Shown here: positions 7,199-12,841 of the stretch, one piece after another
How the letters are laid out: each line of letters opens with the position of its first letter
Position numbering within the stretch: position 1 is the first letter of the stretch
From: Lentimonas sp002292345
Lineage (GTDB): Bacteria > Verrucomicrobiota > Verrucomicrobiia > Opitutales > Coraliomargaritaceae
Direction of reading: 5' to 3'
Assembly (NCBI GenBank): GCA_964187655.1
Contig: CAXLMP010000029.1
Location: forward strand, 1 to 12,841
DNA: 12,841 bases
Position numbers and translations under genes: made by a program
The notes under the pieces: generated by a model
What the model was told of the DNA's origin: nothing
Seen by the model: only the letters and a program-made list of their open reading frames with translations
The model's database searches: none

Positions 7199-8716
7199 AT
7201 GAAATTTGGTGGACCCTTGACAACACAGAATAAAATGAAACACCGTAATTATATAAGATCAATTAGCATCGTAGTCGTACTCTTGGTATTTTCAGGGTAT
7301 ACCGCTAGCGCAAAGGATAGAACAGGCACGTTGCCGAATATTGTCTATATTCTGGCGGACGATATGGGCTACGGCGATGTCAGCGCCCTAAATCCGGAAT
7401 CAAAGATTCAAACCCCAAGCATTGACCGTCTCGCAAGTGAAGGGATGAATTTTACCGATGCCCATTCCGGATCCTCTGTTTGCACCCCGACGCGGTATGG
7501 AATTTTGACTGGTCGCTATTGTTGGCGTACGCGCCTAAAGCGGGCCGTGTTATGGAATTATGATAACAGCTTGATGAAACCTTCCCAGCTCAACGTGGCT
7601 TCTTATCTTAAAGAAAATGGCTACAACACAGGGATGGTCGGCAAATGGCACCTGGGGCTGGATTGGGCAAGTCAATCCAAACCGGGGGAGATCACCGAGG
7701 ATGAGGCTGACGTTGACTTCGCTAAGCCGTTCAAAAATGGCCCTGTGGACATGGGCTTTGATTATTTCTTCGGCATCAATGCGTCACTCGATATGCCACC
7801 CTATATCTTCCTCAAGAACGACAAGGCCGTCAGCATTCCAACGGTAGCAAAGAAAACCTTCGGTCGACGAATCGGACTTGCCGACAAAGACCTGGAGCCC
7901 GAACACTTTCTGCCTGCGTTCACTCAAGAGGCCGTATCGTACATTAAAGCGCAGGATAAGAATCAGCCCTTCTTCCTCTATTTCTCATTGAATGCGCCGC
8001 ACACACCGATCGCGCCGTCCAAACCGTTCCAGGGCAAAAGCAAGCTGGAGGGCAAGCTGGGTAAGTACGCAGATTTCTGCATAGAAGTCGATGATACCGT
8101 GGGCCAAGTCCTGGCCGCTCTAGAGGAACGCGGATTAAGCGATAACACCCTGGTGATTTTTACGGCAGATAATGGCTGTGCTTACTACATCGGCGTCAAG
8201 CAATTCGAGGAGGAAGGACATTTCCCGAGCGCGAACTACAGAGGTTACAAAGGTGGAACCTTTGACGGCGGGCACCGTGTGCCATTCTTGGTGCGATGGC
8301 CAGCAACCATCAAGCCGCGGACACAGAATGACCAAACGATTTGCCTGACAGATCTATTGGCTACCTGTGCAGCGATCGTAGCAGAGCCGTTGCCCAGGAA
8401 TGCCGGTGAAGACAGTCTCAGCTTTTTGCCCGCACTGCGCGGGGAAGCCATCGATACGTCCATGCGTCAAGGAGTGGTTCATCACGACTTTGGGGGTAAC
8501 TTTGCCATACGGAAAGGCAAGTGGAAGCTCTTGACCAAAGCGACATCGGGATTGGGGCACCCTTACAAATCGGATCTAACACCGCAGTTGTATGATATGC
8601 AGGGGGATCCCGGAGAAACAACGAATGTGGCCAGCCAGCACCCTGAGGTGGTTAAAGCACTCACCGCACTTTTAGAGCAATACAAGCGTGAGAAACGGAG
8701 TGTCCGGCGACGCTAG
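7199..8716 (+). CDS. Exported S1-family sulfatase (CTPTR motif)
   Basis: This is a complete type I sulfatase of 505 residues from ATG 7199. A start at ATG 7235 would give a cleaner signal peptide (KHRNYIR, then SISIVVVLLVFSGY and TASA-KD), but the ribosome binding site fits 7199 better. Signatures in order are ILADDMGYGD (D54, D55), SSVCTPTRYGILTGRY with Cys95 as the formylglycine precursor, GKWHLG (K149, H151), NAPHTP (H268), FTADNG (D324, N325) and GYKGGTFDGGHRVP (K351). The C-terminus has LYDMQGDPGETTNVA. It should remove a sulfate ester from an extracytoplasmic glycan; the sub-family and regiochemistry are not determinable by eye. It is followed after only 17 bases by the next gene and probably begins a four-gene operon. 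The C-terminus is strongly basic (KREKRSVRRR). Confidence 0.94.
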   Translation: MKFGGPLTTQNKMKHRNYIRSISIVVVLLVFSGYTASAKDRTGTLPNIVYILADDMGYGDVSALNPESKIQTPSIDRLASEGMNFTDAHSGSSVCTPTRYGILTGRYCWRTRLKRAVLWNYDNSLMKPSQLNVASYLKENGYNTGMVGKWHLGLDWASQSKPGEITEDEADVDFAKPFKNGPVDMGFDYFFGINASLDMPPYIFLKNDKAVSIPTVAKKTFGRRIGLADKDLEPEHFLPAFTQEAVSYIKAQDKNQPFFLYFSLNAPHTPIAPSKPFQGKSKLEGKLGKYADFCIEVDDTVGQVLAALEERGLSDNTLVIFTADNGCAYYIGVKQFEEEGHFPSANYRGYKGGTFDGGHRVPFLVRWPATIKPRTQNDQTICLTDLLATCAAIVAEPLPRNAGEDSLSFLPALRGEAIDTSMRQGVVHHDFGGNFAIRKGKWKLLTKATSGLGHPYKSDLTPQLYDMQGDPGETTNVASQHPEVVKALTALLEQYKREKRSVRRR

Positions 8717-8733
8717 AATCGAGCAAATAGATA

Positions 8734-9219
8734 ATGAATGTTAGCAAAACACTCTGTATCTCCACGCTACTCCTGGCAGGAGGCTTCGGCTTCGAAGCAC
8801 TTGCCCCGGAGCCCACCTTCGCGGGCTCTCGGATTGGACGAGAGGGAGAAGCATTCTGGCGCTATGCGGGTAACGACGCGCATGACCTGATCGAGCGTGC
8901 TGTCGAGACACTACGCAGGGAGGGTTGGAGCTACGTTAAAGGCGGCAATCGGGGTGCCAGTGGGCGCACGGAGCGCGCCTTCCTCCGGAAGGGCAACGTA
9001 ATGGCCGAGTGGATCTATGAAAAGAACAGGACGTCCCCCGAGATACTCTGGGTGCACGTCTGGAGGGACACCCCGGAGGATGAGCTACGCGCCCAGTGGG
9101 AGGAAGCGCAGCAAGGCGGCCCCGAAGTCGTCAGTGCGTTCCTTGCGAACCTCGCCGTGCCGCAACGCCATCTTATCGAAGGCTCTGTTAAATTCGATCT
9201 CAATCAATCAGAGAAATAA
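8734..9219 (+). CDS. Small secreted protein of unknown function in the sulfatase operon
   Basis: I do not recognise this 161-residue protein. It begins with a plausible signal peptide (NVSKTLCIS, LLLAGGFGF, likely cut near TFAG at about residue 31). The mature ~130 residues are charged and probably alpha/beta: an amphipathic helix (DLIERAVETLRREGW), a strand-like ERAFLRKGNVMAEWIYEKN, then EILWVHVWRDTPEDELRAQWEEA and a final helix. There are no repeats or known catalytic motif. It is packed between two sulfatases: 17 bases after one, and its TAA shares its last A with the ATG of the next (TAATG), so it is likely co-transcribed and translationally coupled. A binding or accessory role in sulfated-glycan breakdown is only a guess from position. 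Confidence 0.75.
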   Translation: MNVSKTLCISTLLLAGGFGFEALAPEPTFAGSRIGREGEAFWRYAGNDAHDLIERAVETLRREGWSYVKGGNRGASGRTERAFLRKGNVMAEWIYEKNRTSPEILWVHVWRDTPEDELRAQWEEAQQGGPEVVSAFLANLAVPQRHLIEGSVKFDLNQSEK

Positions 9220-11576
9220 TGATGAAAAATAAAAAGATATTGATAGCTCTCGCTCTCATCAGTGGCGTGTCGTTGACCCATGCCACCGCAAAGACTCCGG
9301 CGCACCCGAATGTGTTGCTGATTGCGATTGACGATCTCAATGACTGGATCGGCTGCATGGGCGGGCATCCGCAGGCGAAGACGCCGCATATCGATCGACT
9401 CGCCGCGCGCGGGGTGCTGTTCAATAATGCCCACTGCCAGTCGCCGGTCTGCAACCCCTCACGCGCCAGCATGATGACCTCGCTCTATCCGAGCACCACC
9501 GGGGTTTACTTTCTGACTCCTGATCTCAGTCGGTCGCCGGTCGCAAAGAAAAACACCTTGTTGCCCAAGCGTTTTCAAGATGATGGCTATCATGTAACAG
9601 GTGCCGGCAAGCTCTTTCATGGAAATCAAAATAAAAACCACATGCCAAATTATGCAGGATCATTTGGCGGGTTTGGGCCTTTGCCCGAGAAGAAAATCAC
9701 TTCGTTTCCCGGCGGAAAGATATGGGACTGGGGCGTGTTCCCAGAAAAAGATGAGTTGATGACGGATCATAAAATAGCCGAGTGGGGTGTTCAGCAACTG
9801 GCTAAGCAACAGGATAAGCCGCTGTTTCTGGCGACGGGCTTCTACACCCCGCACGTGCCACAATTTGCACCGCAGAAATGGTTCGATATGTATCCGATAG
9901 AAACACTGCAACTACCCAAGGTGATAGCAGACGATTTGAAGGATATTCCAGAATACGGAGTCAACCTGACCCGCCTCAAGCATGTCGCGCCGACCATGGA
10001 GTGGGTTGAAAAAAACGATCAATGGAAACCACTCGTTCAGTCCTATCTTGCCTGCATCAGCTTCACCGATCATCAGGTGGGTAAACTGCTCGATGCTTTG
10101 GACAACAGCCCGTACAAAGACAACACCTTCATCGTCCTCTACACCGACCACGGTTTTCACCAGGGCGAGAAGGAGCGCTTTGCCAAGCGCAGTTTGTGGG
10201 AAGACGGAACCCGCACGCCGATGATCATTGCCGGGCCGGGACTTGTTAAAGGTAAGGTGTGCTCAAAGCCGGCACAGTTGCTCGATATCTATCCAACACT
10301 GCTGGAACTGTCCGGATTGAAAGCCGACCCCAAACTCGAGGGGGATTCACTCGTGCCACTGCTGAAAAATCCGCAGGCAGATTGGCCGCATATGGCGCGC
10401 ACCAGCTTCGGCCCCGGAAACTACTCAATCGTTTCTGAGCGATACCGCTACATCCATTACAACGACGGCTCGGAGGAGTTTTATGACCACGCAGGTGACC
10501 CCCACGAGTGGAAGAACCTGATTGAGAACCCGAAGCTGGCAACACTGATTGAAAAGCACAGGGCTATGATACCTGAAAACGCTCATCCGATCCTCGGCAA
10601 GGACTCAACCGGACACAAATCATTTGAGGCCAGTGAGGCCGCAAAAAAAGAAACAACAACGTTTGACCCTCTGGATTGGAAGCGTCCGGTCGACAATCCG
10701 GTCTTTACGACAACCTTTGGCAATAACCATGACTCCGTTCTCTTCGTCGATCCGGATCTGGAATACCCTTACCACTTGATCATCAGCCACACGGCCGAAG
10801 CCGCCCATCTGTGGCGAGCCAAGAAATTCTCGTGGAGCAGCGACGACTGGGAACTCGTTTCTGACCAATACAAGATCGGGAAACACTACGAGTACGATGA
10901 TGGAGTGAAGGTCGATGGCACCTACTATCTCTATGAAGAAGGGATCGTTTACACCTACTCAGGGCCACTCGAGCAAGCCAGCGGAAAATGGGAAGCAGCT
11001 GGCACCTTTCCTCACAAGCAATGCGATGACATCGGCATCTATGTCGAAGACGGGGTATTCCACATGTTCGGCGAACATGGCGATTTCCCGCACGGGCCGG
11101 ATGGCACCAGCCTGGCTCACTTCACTTCCACTACGGGTCTAGGCGATTGGAAATTGGTCAACGCCAAAGCCGTCGATCCCAACCCCGACGGAGGGCACAA
11201 ATATGGCGTGGGTGACGCAACAATCGCCAAGATCGAGGGACACTATTACATCTTCTGCGACCGGGAATCAAAGGGCAGCCCCTACAAGGTCGTGGCCTGG
11301 CGATCCAAAAATATCAATACGCCCTTCGAGTATGTGGGCAAAGCGATCACCCCGCGCTCGGATGAAGTGGATGATTGGGACAACCACCGCATTCAGGATC
11401 CGGACATTGCCTACATCCCCGAGCTAGGCAGATATGTCATCACAGCAAACATGAGAGACCACGATGGAAATCCCGGCGGACACTTTCCTACCCTGAAGGG
11501 AAAGCAGACGCGCGTGATCGGTGTTTTCTATTCGAACAAGTTACTGAAGGCGATCCCGCAGAACAGGACGCGTTAG
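9219..11576 (+). CDS. Sulfatase fused to a GH43/GH32-like five-bladed propeller domain
   Basis: A 785-residue two-domain protein. Signal peptide: KNKKILIALALISGVSLTHATA. Residues ~28-470 are a complete sulfatase resembling iduronate-2-sulfatase: AIDDLND (D38, D39), SPVCNPSRASMMTS (Cys78), GAGKLFHG (K131, H134), YTPHVP (H212), YTDHGFHQGEKE (D310, H311) and KRSLWEDGTRTP. The Asp-His metal pair is what human IDS uses, unlike the Asp-Asn of the other two complete sulfatases here. It has its own natural end region (YDHAGDPHEWKNL). After a linker (~470-485), residues ~486-780 form repeating blades typical of the GH43/GH32/GH130 superfamily: NNHDSVLFVD with Asp505 in the usual base position, DDGVKVDGTYYLYEEG, DGVFHMFGEHGDF, GVGDATIAKIEGHYYIF and HRIQDPDIAYIPELGRYV. 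It may both desulfate and cleave the same oligosaccharide. The start could also be ATG 9222. The fold is well supported; propeller activity is inferred. Confidence 0.9.
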   Translation: MMKNKKILIALALISGVSLTHATAKTPAHPNVLLIAIDDLNDWIGCMGGHPQAKTPHIDRLAARGVLFNNAHCQSPVCNPSRASMMTSLYPSTTGVYFLTPDLSRSPVAKKNTLLPKRFQDDGYHVTGAGKLFHGNQNKNHMPNYAGSFGGFGPLPEKKITSFPGGKIWDWGVFPEKDELMTDHKIAEWGVQQLAKQQDKPLFLATGFYTPHVPQFAPQKWFDMYPIETLQLPKVIADDLKDIPEYGVNLTRLKHVAPTMEWVEKNDQWKPLVQSYLACISFTDHQVGKLLDALDNSPYKDNTFIVLYTDHGFHQGEKERFAKRSLWEDGTRTPMIIAGPGLVKGKVCSKPAQLLDIYPTLLELSGLKADPKLEGDSLVPLLKNPQADWPHMARTSFGPGNYSIVSERYRYIHYNDGSEEFYDHAGDPHEWKNLIENPKLATLIEKHRAMIPENAHPILGKDSTGHKSFEASEAAKKETTTFDPLDWKRPVDNPVFTTTFGNNHDSVLFVDPDLEYPYHLIISHTAEAAHLWRAKKFSWSSDDWELVSDQYKIGKHYEYDDGVKVDGTYYLYEEGIVYTYSGPLEQASGKWEAAGTFPHKQCDDIGIYVEDGVFHMFGEHGDFPHGPDGTSLAHFTSTTGLGDWKLVNAKAVDPNPDGGHKYGVGDATIAKIEGHYYIFCDRESKGSPYKVVAWRSKNINTPFEYVGKAITPRSDEVDDWDNHRIQDPDIAYIPELGRYVITANMRDHDGNPGGHFPTLKGKQTRVIGVFYSNKLLKAIPQNRTR

Positions 11577-11605
11577 CACAGGCACCGGATACAAATAGAG
11601 ACTAT

Positions 11606-12841
11606 ATGAATAAACTTAATTATATAAAAGCCACACTTGTCGCGGGGTGCATGTTTGCGCTTCTGCCAGAAGGATACGCTCAGATAGAAAAACCCAATAT
11701 CGTTCTGATCATGGCGGACGATCTCGGCTATGAATGCATTGGTGCCAACGGCGGGACTTCATACCAGACGCCCGTATTGGACAAGCTGGCTGCAACGGGT
11801 GTGCGATTTGAGCACTGTTATTCTCAGCCACTTTGCACACCGTCGCGCGTCCAGATCATGACTGGCATCTACAACGTTCGGAACTATACAGCGTTTGGCG
11901 TCCTAGATCGAAAGCAGACGACCTTTGCCCACCTGCTCAAGAAGAGCGGCTATGCGACCTGCATCGCTGGCAAGTGGCAGCTCGGCCGACAAGCGGACGC
12001 GCCACAGCACTTCGGGTTTGATCAAGCCTGCCTCTGGCAGCACACGATTCCAGGGGCCAAAGGTCCACATGGAACTGACAGCCGTTTCGTGAATCCGCAG
12101 ATTGATATCAACGGACAGACCGCCACGCTGCCTGAAGGCTCGTTCGGCCCGGATGTCTGTGCGGACTTTATTTGCGACTTCATGGAAGCGAACAAGGACA
12201 AGCCGTTCTTCGTCTACTATCCCATGATCCTTACACATTGTCCTTTTGCGCCGGTGCGGGACTCTGCGGACTGGGACCCGAAAAGCAATGGCTCACCAAC
12301 CTACAAGGGCGATGCGAAATACTTCGGCGATATGGTCACCTATATGGACAAGCTCGTCGGCAGGATCACCGCGAAGCTGGATGCCCTTGGCGTGCGCGAC
12401 AACACGCTGATCCTCTTTGTCGGCGACAATGGAACGGACAAGCCGGTCGTCTCATCGATGGGCAATCTCAAGGTCGCCGGAGGTAAAGGAAAAATGACTG
12501 ACGCCGGCACCCGTGTGCCACTCATCGCGAGCTGGCCGGGCACGATTGCAAACGGACTCGTCACCACCGACTTGGTGGATTTCAGTGACTTCCTACCTAC
12601 GCTATGCGAAACCGCCGGCGCGACAGTCCCGTCGACATTGCAGATTGATGGGCAAAGTTTCCTGCCCCAGTTGCTGGGCAAGGAGGGCAACCCCCGTGCG
12701 TGGATCTACAGTTGGTACAATACAGGTGGTGGGCCCAAGGGACGGGAATGGGTCAGGAACCAGCGTTATAAACTCTATCGCACAGGAAAATTTTACGACA
12801 TCCGTAATGATGTTCTGGAGGAGCGCCCCCTCAAGCAACTC
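11606..12841 (+). CDS. Exported S1-family sulfatase, 3' end cut by window
   Basis: The frame is open from ATG 11606 to the right edge (412 codons, no stop), so the last part of the protein is missing. It starts 29 bases after the fused sulfatase, probably in the same operon; the ribosome binding site is weak. The N-terminus is a signal peptide (NKLNYIK, then ATLVAGCMFALL, likely cut after GYA). LVAGC at 11-15 also matches a lipobox, though the hydrophobic run before it is short. Signatures are IMADDLGYECIG (D38, D39), PLCTPSRVQIMTG with Cys77 as the formylglycine precursor, AGKWQLG (where many relatives have GKWHLG), LTHCPF, FVGDNG and GGKGKMTDAGTRVP. The C-terminal region has DGQSFLPQLLG and a YKLYRTGKFYD strand, so little more than the last few dozen residues is missing. 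The specific glycan target is not determinable. Confidence 0.93.
   Translation, partial: MNKLNYIKATLVAGCMFALLPEGYAQIEKPNIVLIMADDLGYECIGANGGTSYQTPVLDKLAATGVRFEHCYSQPLCTPSRVQIMTGIYNVRNYTAFGVLDRKQTTFAHLLKKSGYATCIAGKWQLGRQADAPQHFGFDQACLWQHTIPGAKGPHGTDSRFVNPQIDINGQTATLPEGSFGPDVCADFICDFMEANKDKPFFVYYPMILTHCPFAPVRDSADWDPKSNGSPTYKGDAKYFGDMVTYMDKLVGRITAKLDALGVRDNTLILFVGDNGTDKPVVSSMGNLKVAGGKGKMTDAGTRVPLIASWPGTIANGLVTTDLVDFSDFLPTLCETAGATVPSTLQIDGQSFLPQLLGKEGNPRAWIYSWYNTGGGPKGREWVRNQRYKLYRTGKFYDIRNDVLEERPLKQL

Noticed and set aside
7217..7257. TTGACA followed by TATAAG, promoter-like
   Set aside because: The spacing is about 29 bases, far from the 16-18 expected, and it lies within the 5' coding part of the sulfatase.
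7247..11627. Shared AATTATATAA at the 5' ends of two sulfatase genes
   Set aside because: It encodes the similar NYI segment of two signal peptides; too short to call a regulatory repeat or duplication.
11833..12486. Two shorter + strand open frames near the right end
   Set aside because: They are in other frames of the truncated sulfatase, which has all expected motifs in the frame from 11606.
1..12841. Transposase, integrase, CRISPR, tRNA or SusCD genes that would explain the mosaic
   Set aside because: None was seen in any frame or strand; the cause of the gene shuffling is not visible in this window.

Overview
This window is a stretch of a sulfated-glycan degradation locus. It carries four S1-family sulfatase genes (one cut by the right edge), a GH20 hexosaminidase cut by the left edge, and a large secreted parallel beta-helix protein. 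All recognisable genes are on the + strand, and all the complete enzymes begin with an export signal. There is no SusC/SusD pair, regulator, transporter, tRNA, rRNA, CRISPR array or recognisable transposase. The density of exported sulfatases next to beta-helix and glycosidase genes, without SusCD, suggests a marine-type PVC bacterium (Kiritimatiellota, Verrucomicrobiota, Lentisphaerota or Planctomycetota). That is inference from gene content only.

Layout. 1-1063: 3' part of a GH20 beta-N-acetylhexosaminidase. 1064-1267: an open stretch in the same frame just after the GH20 stop, reading as the C-terminal region of a sulfatase with no catalytic half, so a gene relic. 1395-2925: a strong ribosome binding site and a complete sulfatase with a CxAxR modification motif. 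3022-4583: a mosaic of three truncated unrelated genes: the first ~112 codons of a GlcD-like FAD oxidase, fused in frame to a GH32 fructosidase-like fragment without its nucleophile region, then (frame-shifted) the C-terminal half of a metallo-beta-lactamase-fold hydrolase. 4616-7077: a small unknown ORF overlapping the GTG start of a 746-residue beta-helix protein. 7199-12841: a tightly packed run of sulfatase, small secreted unknown protein, sulfatase fused to a five-bladed-propeller glycosidase-like domain, and a further sulfatase running off the window.

How the genes may work together (inference): periplasmic or surface sulfatases remove sulfate esters from a heteropolysaccharide, GH20 removes terminal N-acetylhexosamine, and the beta-helix protein and the propeller domain fused to sulfatase 3 cleave other glycosidic bonds. 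Amino-sugar content is suggested by GH20; a sulfated uronic acid or similar sugar is suggested weakly by the iduronate-2-sulfatase-like active site of sulfatase 3. The Cys-type sulfatases need a maturase (FGE or anSME), which is not in the window.

The most unusual parts are the mosaic at 3022-4583, the sulfatase-propeller fusion at 9219-11576, the sulfatase relic behind GH20, and the unrecognised secreted protein at 8734-9219. The mosaic could be true genome decay or an assembly artefact; the sequence alone cannot decide.
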